Of a DNA stretch of 8,054 nucleotides, positions 1 to 6,957 are shown in pieces (the first letter of the stretch is position 1; every line of letters begins with the position of its first letter). The notes under the pieces are model-generated. The model was not told where the DNA came from. It did no database searches and was given only the letters and a program-made list of their open reading frames with translations. Source of the DNA: Gammaproteobacteria bacterium (GTDB taxonomy: Bacteria; Pseudomonadota; Gammaproteobacteria; Nitrococcales; Nitrococcaceae). Position numbers and translations under genes: made by a program. The DNA is taken from contig JAGXLT010000029.1 of the NCBI GenBank assembly GCA_018334525.1, positions 1-8,054 on the forward strand, read 5' to 3'.

Positions 1-719
1 GATGGGGGCTGTTGGATACGCTACGGGCGGTTGGGAATGTCATCGGCGGTCTGGAAATGACCGCGGGTGGTGACGCCGGCGCGATCTTCAGTCAGCTGCG
101 TGATGGTCTGGAAAGTCCGCTGACAGGGATGGGCACCGCGTTTAGTTCCTCCCTTTTCGGCCTGGCCGGCGCGCTGGTGTTGGGGTTTGTGGATTTGCAG
201 GCCTCGCATGCGCAAAGTCGTTTTTACAATGATCTTGAAGAGTGGCTGTCCGGTCAGACGAAGCTTTCCAGCGGTGCGCTGGGTGGCGACGCGGAAGGCT
301 CGGTGCCCGCTTATATTCAGGCGCTATTAGAAAATACCGCAGATAGTCTGGATAAGTTGCAGCGCATTATGGCGCGCGGTGATGAGGAGCGGCGTGCTGT
401 GGATGCGCGCATGATTGAGCTGACTGAAGAGGTAGCACGATTGGCAGATCAGGGACGTAGTGAGCAAAAGGGTCTGATTGGCCTGACGCGAACCCAGGCG
501 GAGCTGCAAGGGGTGTTAACCCGATTGTCTGATGCAACGGAGGGGCAGTCAGGGCAGTCGACGGATCAGCTTGAGCAGTTACGCGCCATGGTGCACGGCT
601 TACACGAGTTGCGTACGGATTTAAGTGCTGATCGGGAGCGTCTGCTGACCGAGCTGCGTGACGAAATACGGTTGTTAACGCGTACCATGTCGCACCTTGG
701 TAGCAACGGGCAGGACTGA
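1..719 (+). CDS. MotA/TolQ/ExbB-family proton-channel protein with cytoplasmic coiled-coil tail (5'-truncated by window edge)
   Basis: The reading frame is open from the left edge (first full codon at 3, Trp) to TGA at 717-719, so the N-terminus lies outside the window; a TTG at 12 is not a credible start because it falls inside a membrane helix. Seen: a hydrophobic segment beginning WGLLDTLRAVGNVIGGL (3-53), then a second one starting GMGTAFSSSLFGLAGALVLG (126-188), followed by SRFYNDLEEWL. These match the last two helices of the MotA/TolQ/ExbB fold, the second with the small/hydroxyl-rich face that lines the ion path. From about 300 to 700 the protein is charged and heptad-like, a likely cytoplasmic coiled coil. 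Family knowledge: close relatives in alphaproteobacteria are named 'flagellar motor protein MotA' but are not tied to flagella. It lies 8 bp upstream of the MotB/OmpA-like partner, so the two probably form an ion-driven stator complex. What it powers is unknown. Confidence 0.85.
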   Translation, partial: WGLLDTLRAVGNVIGGLEMTAGGDAGAIFSQLRDGLESPLTGMGTAFSSSLFGLAGALVLGFVDLQASHAQSRFYNDLEEWLSGQTKLSSGALGGDAEGSVPAYIQALLENTADSLDKLQRIMARGDEERRAVDARMIELTEEVARLADQGRSEQKGLIGLTRTQAELQGVLTRLSDATEGQSGQSTDQLEQLRAMVHGLHELRTDLSADRERLLTELRDEIRLLTRTMSHLGSNGQD

Positions 720-727
720 GCAGGCCG

Positions 728-2005
728 ATGTTAGGTAGCTCACGCCGCAATCGCGCCTCGGTTAATATCTGGCCCGGCTTTGTTGATGCGCTGGCCACCG
801 TGCTATTGGCATTTGTTTTTGTGCTTTTGTTGTTTGTTGTTGCCCAGCTATTCATGAGTACCCAGCTGACAGACCGCAATCGGGCGCTGGAAGCATTGCA
901 GATAGAACTGAGCGAGATGGCGGATGCCCTGGCTTTGTCGCGAGGCCAGCAGGAGCGACTGCAGGACGAGGTCTCCAATCTGTACGCGGAATTACATGCC
1001 ACCCTGTCACAGCGTGATCAGGCACAGACTGATTTAGCATTAAGTGAGGAAGCGCTTGCTGCCGCACGTGAAGAAATTAGCGTAGGTGAAGAGGCATTAA
1101 ACGCGCGATTAATCGAGATTGCGAGCCTGCAGCAGGACATTGCGGCATTACGCAGCGTGCGCGAGTCGCTGGAAGCAGAGATTGCTGAGCGTGATGAAAC
1201 ACTGGCTCTAGAAAGAGACCGGCGCATGGAATTGGCAGCTGAATTGGCTGACGCTCAGGAACGCACACGGCTTGCGCAGCGTGAAATCGAAGCGAAAGAG
1301 TTGCGCCTTCGCGATTTAGTGATGGAAGTGGCAGACCGGCAGGAAGCGCTGGATAACGAGCAGATGCTCAGTGCGACCGCAGAAGCAAGGGTGGAGGCAC
1401 TTCGGCGGCAGCTGCGTGCGCTGAGAGCGCAAATCGCTGCATTATCAGAGACGCTGCGAGTCGAAGAGCAAACCGTGGCCGAGCAGCAGGTTGAAATTGA
1501 TACATTAGTCGAGCGGCTGAATATTGCGCTGGCTGAAGAGGTACAAGAGCTTTCTAATTACCGTTCTGAGTTTTTTGGGCGTTTGCGCGAGGTACTCGGT
1601 GACATTCAGGAAATTGAAATCATCGGTGATCGCTTTCGTTTTCAATCGGAGCTGTTTTTTGCAAGTGGCTCGGCAGAGCTCGGGGCAGATGGTGAGGTGC
1701 GTTTAGAGCAGGTGGCCACGGTGTTGCAGCGCGTGGCCGAGCGAATTCCCGATGAAATTGAATGGGTGTTGCAGGTGGAGGGCCATACGGATCGACGCCC
1801 GATCAGTACGGCTGAATTTCCGTCTAATTGGGAGCTTTCCAGTGCCAGAGCGCAGTCGATCGTGTATTTCCTTATTGATCAGGGTATTCCTGCCGAGCGC
1901 CTCTCAGCCGTGGGCTACGGCCAATTTCAGCCGGTGATGGAAGGGGATGATCCTGAGTCATTGGCGCGTAACCGCCGTATCGAGCTCAGACTCACGAGTC
2001 GTTAG
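728..2005 (+). CDS. MotB/OmpA-type peptidoglycan-binding protein with long periplasmic coiled coil
   Basis: 425 residues. A short basic N-terminus (SSRRNR) is followed by a single membrane helix (about residues 15-43) containing PGFVDALATVLL; Asp20 sits where MotB-type stators carry their proton-binding aspartate. Residues about 44-275 are almost entirely charged, Ala/Leu/Glu-rich heptads, a long coiled coil placed in the periplasm by the topology. After a conserved-looking NYRSEFFGRLREVLGD (from 277) comes an OmpA/MotB domain (about 300-425) with GHTD at 352-355, FPSNWELSSARA and NRRIE at 415-419; Asp355 and the Arg pair are the usual diaminopimelate/peptidoglycan contacts. The spacing of 8 bp to the MotA-like gene indicates one operon and a joint complex. 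The Shine-Dalgarno is weak (GCAGG close to the ATG), suggesting coupling to upstream translation. The last 48 bp overlap the opposing regulator gene. Function is unassigned; flagellar MotB is unlikely because the coil is far too long. Confidence 0.88.
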   Translation: MLGSSRRNRASVNIWPGFVDALATVLLAFVFVLLLFVVAQLFMSTQLTDRNRALEALQIELSEMADALALSRGQQERLQDEVSNLYAELHATLSQRDQAQTDLALSEEALAAAREEISVGEEALNARLIEIASLQQDIAALRSVRESLEAEIAERDETLALERDRRMELAAELADAQERTRLAQREIEAKELRLRDLVMEVADRQEALDNEQMLSATAEARVEALRRQLRALRAQIAALSETLRVEEQTVAEQQVEIDTLVERLNIALAEEVQELSNYRSEFFGRLREVLGDIQEIEIIGDRFRFQSELFFASGSAELGADGEVRLEQVATVLQRVAERIPDEIEWVLQVEGHTDRRPISTAEFPSNWELSSARAQSIVYFLIDQGIPAERLSAVGYGQFQPVMEGDDPESLARNRRIELRLTSR

Positions 2006-2908
2006 CCCTTCGGGCATGTCCATACCGCTCATTTCCAGAAAACGTCTTGCCGGCGCTGAGAGCGCTCGGCCACGCCGAGAGATGGCGCCATAAGTTCGTT
2101 TTGGAAAAATATCCGGTAAGGAGCGAATCGCAAGGTTGCCCGGCGCCTCGGCCAGGCAGACATTACTCACAATCGCAATGCCGAACCCAAGACTTACGTA
2201 GCGTTTAACCGCCTCCCAACTGCCTACTTCCAGTTTGACCCGGTATTGAAGGGCCTGTTGTTCAAAAACAAGATTAATTAATCGCCAGGTCGTCATGTCC
2301 TGAGGCGGGATGATGTAGTCCTGATTTGCCAAATCGCGGGTACTGATCACATCGCGCTCTGCCAGCGGATGATCTGGCGGGGTAATAAGCGATAACCCAT
2401 AAGAGTAAATGGCTTGATAGCGCAGTTCATTGGGTAAATCGAGGACGGCGCCCACGGCAAAATCCATACGATCGGTACGCAATGCTTCAAGCATGTCACC
2501 CACTGATAGATTATGTAGGCGAACCTGCACCCTGGGGTGCTGCGCCATAAAACGCTCAAGCAGCGGCGGCAGGAGATAAAGCGTGGATGACTGTCCAGCG
2601 CCGATATCCAGATAGCCGCCGTCCAGAGACTGACTGCCTTTGGCAAATTGAGTCGGCAGATCATCAATGTTGGCCACCATGGTTTGCGCCATGGCATGCA
2701 GTGCCTGTCCATCACTGGTCAGTCTGATTCTGGGGCCTTTACGCTCAAAAAGGATTACGCCGAGTTCGCGCTCAAGGGTCTGAATCTGCAGGGACACGGA
2801 GGGCTGCGTGAGCTCGAGCCGCTCGGCTGCGCGCGAGATGCTGCCAAGCTCAGCGGCAAAGCAAAATGCGCGTAGCTGTCTGAGACGGTCATAGCGGTAT
2901 TTAGCCAT
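1958..2908 (-). CDS. LysR-family transcriptional regulator, divergent from isocitrate lyase
   Basis: 316 residues from ATG at 2908, giving [15 protein letters not shown], the usual few residues ahead of a LysR helix-turn-helix (about 12-65; core [20 protein letters not shown]). An upstream in-frame extension to 2998 is rejected because it would run through the intergenic operator region and has no family resemblance. The effector-binding domain (about 98-300) follows, opening with [20 protein letters not shown] and containing LITPPDHPL, reminiscent of CysB-like LysR proteins. There is no clear Shine-Dalgarno before the ATG. The gene is divergent from isocitrate lyase across 101 bp containing a LysR-type dyad, so autoregulation and control of isocitrate lyase are likely; the effector (perhaps a glyoxylate-cycle or C2 metabolite) is inference only. 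Its last 15 codons and stop overlap the end of the convergent OmpA-type gene. Confidence 0.9.
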   Translation of the reverse strand: MAKYRYDRLRQLRAFCFAAELGSISRAAERLELTQPSVSLQIQTLERELGVILFERKGPRIRLTSDGQALHAMAQTMVANIDDLPTQFAKGSQSLDGGYLDIGAGQSSTLYLLPPLLERFMAQHPRVQVRLHNLSVGDMLEALRTDRMDFAVGAVLDLPNELRYQAIYSYGLSLITPPDHPLAERDVISTRDLANQDYIIPPQDMTTWRLINLVFEQQALQYRVKLEVGSWEAVKRYVSLGFGIAIVSNVCLAEAPGNLAIRSLPDIFPKRTYGAISRRGRALSAPARRFLEMSGMDMPEGLTTRESELDTAVTRQ

Positions 2909-2944
2909 ATTTAGTATTGCCCAAATTAATGATATGTATTGTTT

Positions 2945-2963
2945 ACATTGTCTTGTGTAATGT
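2945..2963. promoter_or_regulatory. Candidate LysR-type operator (ACATT-N9-AATGT dyad)
   Basis: ACATT (2945-2949) and AATGT (2959-2963) form a perfect 5+5 bp inverted repeat centred on 2954, and T2948 and A2960 give the T-N11-A spacing typical of LysR-family boxes. An overlapping dyad TTACA (2943-2947) / TGTAA (2956-2960) and an adjacent perfect palindrome GTTGCAAC (2962-2969) could form part of the same or a second site. Location between divergent regulator and target genes is the classic arrangement. The binding protein is inferred. Confidence 0.5.
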
Positions 2964-2996
2964 TGCAACGCCACATATGGTGCTCTCAGGAACAAC

Positions 2997-3004
2997 AAGA
3001 GGAG
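2997..3004 (+). promoter_or_regulatory. Ribosome-binding site that fixes the isocitrate lyase start
   Basis: AAGAGGAG lies 5 nt before ATG 3010 and 8 nt before ATG 3013, two adjacent Met codons. It rules against the longer in-frame readings starting at 2917 (TTG), 2929 or 2977, none of which has a comparable site. Confidence 0.75.
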
Positions 3005-3009
3005 CGAGA

Positions 3010-4302
3010 ATGATGGCGAAGCTACGGACTGCTGCAGAAATTCAAAAAGACTGGGAAACCAATCCCCGCTGGAAAGATGTGACTCGTGCCTACCCGGCTG
3101 AGGAAGTGGTGCGTTTGCGGGGCACGGTCCCTATCGAGCATTCTTTGGCAGCTCTTGGTGCAGAGAAGCTCTGGGGTTACCTCACTGAAGGCAAGCTTGA
3201 TTACGTGAATGCACTGGGCGCGTTAACGGGCAATCAGGCGATGCAGCAGGTAAAGGCCGGGCTGAATGCCATTTATCTGTCGGGCTGGCAGGTGGCAGCC
3301 GATGCCAATTTAGCGGGCACGATGTATCCTGATCAGTCTCTTTACCCGGCAGACTCTGTGCCGGCGGTGGTAGAGCGAATTAACAATGCACTATTGCGTG
3401 CCGATGAAATTTATCATGCCGAAGGGAATGATGGGGTGGACTGGATGCAGCCCATTGTTGCCGACGCCGAGGCCGGTTTTGGTGGCGTTCTGAACGCCTT
3501 TGAGCTGATGAAGGGAATGATTCGGGCGGGTGCCGCCGGCGTGCATTTCGAAGATCAGTTGGCGTCGGTTAAAAAATGCGGCCACATGGGCGGTAAGGTG
3601 TTGGTGCCAACGCAGGAAGCGGTGCAAAAACTCGTGGCTGCTCGCTTAGCGGCAGACACCATGGGCACTTCTACCCTGGTGGTGGCGCGGACCGATGCAC
3701 TGGCAGCAGATCTGATCACCTCGGATATTGATGAATACGATGCGCCTTATATCACTGGCGAGCGCACGGCTGAGGGCTTTTTCCGCACAGATGCGGGCGA
3801 AGCGCAGGCCATTAGTCGTGGCCTGGCGTATGCCCCTTACGCCGATTTGCTGTGGTGCGAAACCGGTACGCCGGATTTGGCGTTTGCGCGACGCTTTGCT
3901 GAGGCCATTCATAAAGAGCATCCCAATCAGATGCTGGCTTATAACTGCTCACCGTCATTTAACTGGCGCGGTAAGCTGGATGAGGCAACGATTGCCAAGT
4001 TCCAAAACGAACTCGGCGCGATGGGTTATAAGTTCCAGTTCATCACGTTGGCCGGCTTCCATAGCCTGAATTATTCGATGTTTGAATTGGCCCGCGGTTA
4101 TAAGACCCGACAGATGGCGGCCTATTCAGAGCTTCAGGAAGCAGAGTTTGCCTCGGAGAAAGACGGCTACACCGCGACCCGCCATCAGCGGGAAGTGGGT
4201 GCGGGTTACTTTGACCAGGTCACCCAGTTGATTCAGGGCGGCAGCTCTTCGGTCACCGCGATGAGCGGATCGACGGAAGAGGAGCAGTTCACTCACGGGT
4301 AA
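3010..4302 (+). CDS. aceA: Isocitrate lyase (EC 4.1.3.1)
   Basis: 430 residues, close to the 434 of E. coli AceA. It cleaves isocitrate to glyoxylate and succinate in the cytoplasm, the entry step of the glyoxylate shunt, with Mg2+. Seen: the metal/substrate motif DAEAGFGG at 152-159, the catalytic loop KKCGH at 188-192 with the active-site Cys190, and NCSPSFNW further on; the end STEEEQF matches the AceA tail, with three extra residues (THG). The start at 3010 (or 3013) is set by AAGAGGAG; the start with [15 protein letters not shown] is typical of the short bacterial form. The gene is transcribed divergently from a LysR gene, the probable regulator, and converges on the E3 gene with a 28-bp gap. 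No malate synthase is adjacent, so the second shunt enzyme must be elsewhere. No lesions are seen. Confidence 0.98.
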   Translation: MMAKLRTAAEIQKDWETNPRWKDVTRAYPAEEVVRLRGTVPIEHSLAALGAEKLWGYLTEGKLDYVNALGALTGNQAMQQVKAGLNAIYLSGWQVAADANLAGTMYPDQSLYPADSVPAVVERINNALLRADEIYHAEGNDGVDWMQPIVADAEAGFGGVLNAFELMKGMIRAGAAGVHFEDQLASVKKCGHMGGKVLVPTQEAVQKLVAARLAADTMGTSTLVVARTDALAADLITSDIDEYDAPYITGERTAEGFFRTDAGEAQAISRGLAYAPYADLLWCETGTPDLAFARRFAEAIHKEHPNQMLAYNCSPSFNWRGKLDEATIAKFQNELGAMGYKFQFITLAGFHSLNYSMFELARGYKTRQMAAYSELQEAEFASEKDGYTATRHQREVGAGYFDQVTQLIQGGSSSVTAMSGSTEEEQFTHG

Positions 4303-4319
4303 TCGCAAATGAATGCGGG

Positions 4320-4348
4320 CGCGGGCTGGGTTAAAGATGCAGCCCGCG
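4320..4348. terminator. GC-rich hairpin between convergent isocitrate lyase and E3 genes
   Basis: CGCGGGCTG (4320-4328) pairs perfectly with CAGCCCGCG (4340-4348) around an 11-nt loop: a 9-bp GC-rich stem 17 nt after the isocitrate lyase stop. The loop contains the E3 stop codon (4331-4333) and the right arm is E3 coding sequence. No U-run follows on either strand, so it is not a textbook intrinsic terminator; it could stop or stabilise transcripts from either side. Confidence 0.35.
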
Positions 4349-5728
4349 GTCCCAGGCGGCAAGCACGGATTCGTGCAGGGCCTCTGATAACGTAGGATGC
4401 GGAAATACGGTTTGCAGTAGCTCTGCCTCAGTCGTTTCTAAAACCTGGCTCACCGCATAGGTGCTGATCAGTTCGGTGACTTGCGAGCCGAGCAGATGTG
4501 CGCCCAGCAATGCGCCGGTCTGCTCATCAAAAATAGTTTTAATCAGCCCCTCTGTTTCACCAAGCGCTTGCGCCTTACCGTTGCCGATTAATGGGAACCG
4601 GCCAACGCGAATTTGATACCCTCGTTCGGTGGCGGCCTGCTCAGTGAGCCCGATACTGGCGACCTGCGGGTGGCAGTAAGTACAGGAAGGAATCTGTTCG
4701 GGACCGGGCAGATGGGCTTGTTCATTGCCGAGCAATCGCTCAACACAGGCAATGGCTTCATGACTGGCTTTGTGCGCAAGCCAGGGGGCGCCGGCCACAT
4801 CACCAATGGCATAAACGCCCGGCTCAGCGGTCGCCGCGTGCGCATCGGTCACAATATGTCCATCTTTGACTTCGACGGCAGTGTGCTCAAGGCCAAGCCC
4901 GTCAACATTACCGGTAATGCCGGCGGCAATAATCGCCCGGTCCACTGTTAGCGAAGTGGTAGCTTCTTCGGGCCCGCTAAGGCTGAGTGTAACGCCCTCG
5001 CCCTCGCGCTCGCAGCCACTCACGCGGGTGCTGGTGTGAAACTGAATACCCTCTGCGGTTAAGTGTTCTGCAAGCAGCGTAGAGATTTCCGCATCTTCAG
5101 TCGGCAGAATGCGCTCAGCCATTTCGATAACGGTGACATGGCAACCAATGGTGGCGTAGAAGCTGGCAAATTCCACCCCAATTGCGCCCCCGCCAATCAC
5201 GGCTAAGCGTTCCGGCAGGGCATTTGGTGTCATGGCTTCTCGTGCTGTCCACAAATGCGTGCCATCCGGTTTGAGGCCCGGTAATTCGCGCGGCCGGGCG
5301 CCGGTGGCAAGAATGATGGCATCAGCACTAAGGGTTTTTTCGCCGCTGGCTTGTGTGACTGCGACACGGCCCTGGCCGAGCAGGCATGCTTTGCCCGTGA
5401 TTAAGGGGATTTGATGTTTGCGCAGTAGGCCACGAACGCCACGGTTAAGTTGCCCCGCCACGGTGCGGGAGCGCTCCACGGCCTTGTCCAAGTTAAATTT
5501 TGGTGTGCCATTCAGCTCAATGCCAAACGCGTCTGCCGTTTTGGCCTGTCGAAACAGATCGGCGGAATGAAGCAATGTTTTGGTGGGGATACAGCCCCAA
5601 TTCAGGCACACGCCGCCGGGCTCTTCGGCCTCGATAATTGCGCAGCTCGCGCCAAGCTGTGCAGCACGAATAGCGGCGACATAGCCGCCAGGGCCAGCAC
5701 CGATTACGAGTACCTGATAATCCGCCAT
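4331..5728 (-). CDS. lpdA: Dihydrolipoamide dehydrogenase (E3)
   Basis: 465 residues. This FAD flavoprotein reoxidises the lipoyl arms of E2 and passes electrons to NAD+. Seen: FAD-binding GAGPGG at 10-15, the redox disulfide in GGVCLNWGCIPTK with Cys41 and Cys46, ATGARP at 141-146, the NAD-binding GGGAIG at 179-184, an FAD-binding YAIGDVAG, and the C-terminal dyad HPTLSE with His444 and Glu449. All catalytic residues are present and the length is typical; there is no N-terminal lipoyl domain. The start is ATG 5728 with AAAGGA (5740 to 5735) 6 nt upstream; a TTG two codons earlier is less likely. It is last in the E1-E2-E3 operon, 20 bp after E2, so it probably serves this complex, though E3 proteins are often shared with 2-oxoglutarate dehydrogenase and glycine cleavage. 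The symbol is a family name only. Confidence 0.96.
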   Translation of the reverse strand: MADYQVLVIGAGPGGYVAAIRAAQLGASCAIIEAEEPGGVCLNWGCIPTKTLLHSADLFRQAKTADAFGIELNGTPKFNLDKAVERSRTVAGQLNRGVRGLLRKHQIPLITGKACLLGQGRVAVTQASGEKTLSADAIILATGARPRELPGLKPDGTHLWTAREAMTPNALPERLAVIGGGAIGVEFASFYATIGCHVTVIEMAERILPTEDAEISTLLAEHLTAEGIQFHTSTRVSGCEREGEGVTLSLSGPEEATTSLTVDRAIIAAGITGNVDGLGLEHTAVEVKDGHIVTDAHAATAEPGVYAIGDVAGAPWLAHKASHEAIACVERLLGNEQAHLPGPEQIPSCTYCHPQVASIGLTEQAATERGYQIRVGRFPLIGNGKAQALGETEGLIKTIFDEQTGALLGAHLLGSQVTELISTYAVSQVLETTEAELLQTVFPHPTLSEALHESVLAAWDRGLHL

Positions 5729-5748
5729 ATCCAATCCTTTCTATCTGT

Positions 5749-6942
5749 TTAAACGAGCAGCGACAGTGGGTCTTCAAGCAAGTCGCGCAAACAGGCTAAA
5801 AACTGAGCGGCCACGGCGCCATCAATGGCTCGATGATCGGCTGAAAGCGTCAGCGTCAGCTGCTGGCCAACAGCAAGTTCACCCGCTTTGACAACGGGGC
5901 GCTGCTCAACCGCACCCACTGCCAGAATGGCGGCCTGGGGCGGGTTGATAATGGCCGAGAATTCTTTAATGCCATACATGCCTAAATTGCTGATGGTAAA
6001 TCCACCTCCCTGATAGGCACTGGGCGGTAACTGGCCGGTACGCGCGCGCTTGGCAAGGTCAGCCACTTCGCCCGCGATGGTAAGCACGGTTTTTTCGTCT
6101 GCTTTGCGGATAACCGGTGTGATCAGTCCGCCCTCGGTCGCTACTGCAACACTGATATCAGAGTCGCTGTACTGCAGCAGCCCGTCCTCCTGCCAGGACA
6201 CATTGACCGCCGGTTGCTCCTGTAATGCGATGGCAACGGCTTTAATTAAAAAGTCATTCACGGATAGCCGGTACGGCTGCCTCGCCTTTTCACCGCGGGC
6301 ATTCAGCGTGCGACGCAAATCAAGCAGGGCCTCCATGTCGCAATCGAGCGTCAGATAAAAATGCGGAATGGTCTGCTTTGACTCCGTTAAGCGGCGAGCG
6401 ATGGTTTTGCGCATTCCTGAGTGTTCTAAAAGTGACTGTCCTTGTAATTTTTGTTTTTCGGCACCTTCTACATCAATGCGTACAATGCGGCCGCGTGGCC
6501 CACTGCCCGTTAGGTGGGTGATGTCGATGCCCTGCTCTTTTGCAATGCGCCGGGCTAAAGGGCTGGCAAAGGGTCGTGTTGTAGACGAATGCACTGGTGC
6601 GGCGGCCGCTGGCTGCGGCTTGGCCTCAGGCTCCGGGGCGGGCGCAGGCTCAGCTGCGGCAGCAGACTGGTCGGTTGATGGAAGGGCGCTGGCATCCTCG
6701 TCGGGCTCCAGAAGCCAGCCAATGACGCTGCCGACGGTCACTTCATCGGTACCGCCGGGCACATCGATGCGGCCGAGCACGCCACCCGCAGGGGCGGCCA
6801 TTTCCATGATGGCTTTGTCGGTTTCAACCTCGGCAATGATGTCGCCTTCGGCAATGGAATCTCCCTCAGCTTTCAGCCAGCGAACCAGCGTGGCGCTTTC
6901 CATGCCAGCCGTGGCTGCGGTCATTTCAATAGATATTGGCAC
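5749..6942 (-). CDS. Dihydrolipoamide acyltransferase (E2) of a 2-oxoacid dehydrogenase complex, probably acetyltransferase
   Basis: 397 residues from GTG 6942. Domains: one lipoyl domain (about 1-80) with ETDKA and the lipoylated Lys43; an Ala/Pro/Glu-rich linker (81-122); a peripheral E1/E3-binding domain (about 124-158, RPFASPLARRIAKEQGI to GRIVRIDVE); and the catalytic domain (about 165-397), which ends with HRAIDG, catalytic His370 and Asp374. It transfers the acyl group from lipoate to CoA and forms the complex core. IPHFYLTLDCD and LGMYGIKEFSAIINPPQAAI resemble alphaproteobacterial pyruvate dehydrogenase E2, favouring acetyl-CoA as product, though acetoin or branched-chain substrates cannot be excluded. 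The usual SPTM stretch near the N-terminus is replaced (TAATAGM). The GTG start is chosen because it gives the normal lipoyl start and has AAGGAG 9 nt upstream overlapping the E1 stop; a longer reading to 7146 would run inside E1. Confidence 0.94.
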   Translation of the reverse strand: MPISIEMTAATAGMESATLVRWLKAEGDSIAEGDIIAEVETDKAIMEMAAPAGGVLGRIDVPGGTDEVTVGSVIGWLLEPDEDASALPSTDQSAAAAEPAPAPEPEAKPQPAAAAPVHSSTTRPFASPLARRIAKEQGIDITHLTGSGPRGRIVRIDVEGAEKQKLQGQSLLEHSGMRKTIARRLTESKQTIPHFYLTLDCDMEALLDLRRTLNARGEKARQPYRLSVNDFLIKAVAIALQEQPAVNVSWQEDGLLQYSDSDISVAVATEGGLITPVIRKADEKTVLTIAGEVADLAKRARTGQLPPSAYQGGGFTISNLGMYGIKEFSAIINPPQAAILAVGAVEQRPVVKAGELAVGQQLTLTLSADHRAIDGAVAAQFLACLRDLLEDPLSLLV

Positions 6943-6951
6943 GGCGTTGCT

Positions 6952-6957
6952 CTCCTT
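6952..6957 (-). promoter_or_regulatory. Ribosome-binding site of E2, overlapping the E1 stop codon
   Basis: On the minus strand AAGGAG (6957 to 6952) shares bases with the E1 stop TAA (6958 to 6956) and sits 9 nt before the GTG at 6942. It decides the E2 start and suggests translational coupling of E1 and E2. Confidence 0.7.

Larger units (their letters stand above)
2909..3009. promoter_or_regulatory. Divergent intergenic control region between the LysR regulator and isocitrate lyase
   Basis: This AT-richer 101-bp stretch must hold both promoters. For isocitrate lyase the best -10-like hexamer I see is TGTAAT (2956-2961), without a convincing -35 at normal spacing. On the minus strand TATCAT (2934 to 2929) is a possible -10 for the regulator, also with a weak -35. 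Poor -35 boxes suit activator-dependent promoters. In-frame ATG/TTG codons exist here upstream of isocitrate lyase but lack ribosome-binding sites. Promoter positions are tentative. Confidence 0.5.

Noticed and set aside
367..1002. Minus-strand open frame of 211 codons under the MotA/MotB-like genes
   Set aside because: It lies antisense to the well-supported stator pair, spans their junction, and shows no family resemblance.
1..2005. Zorya anti-phage system (ZorA/ZorB)
   Set aside because: The architecture is similar, but ZorB lacks such a long periplasmic coil, and no ZorC/ZorD/ZorE effector follows; the closest remembered relatives are the alphaproteobacterial housekeeping-like pairs. Upstream sequence is not visible, so it is not fully excluded.
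2005..2015. GCCC-TTC-GGGC mini-hairpin after the OmpA-type stop as a terminator
   Set aside because: It has only a 4-bp stem, no U-run, and lies within LysR coding sequence; too weak to call.
2909..2998. N-terminal extension of the LysR protein
   Set aside because: LysR proteins begin a few residues before the helix-turn-helix, matching ATG 2908; the extension overlaps the intergenic control region.
2917..3009. N-terminal extension of isocitrate lyase from TTG 2917
   Set aside because: It would add 31 residues with no AceA similarity through the operator region, and the strong ribosome-binding site lies downstream at 2997-3004.
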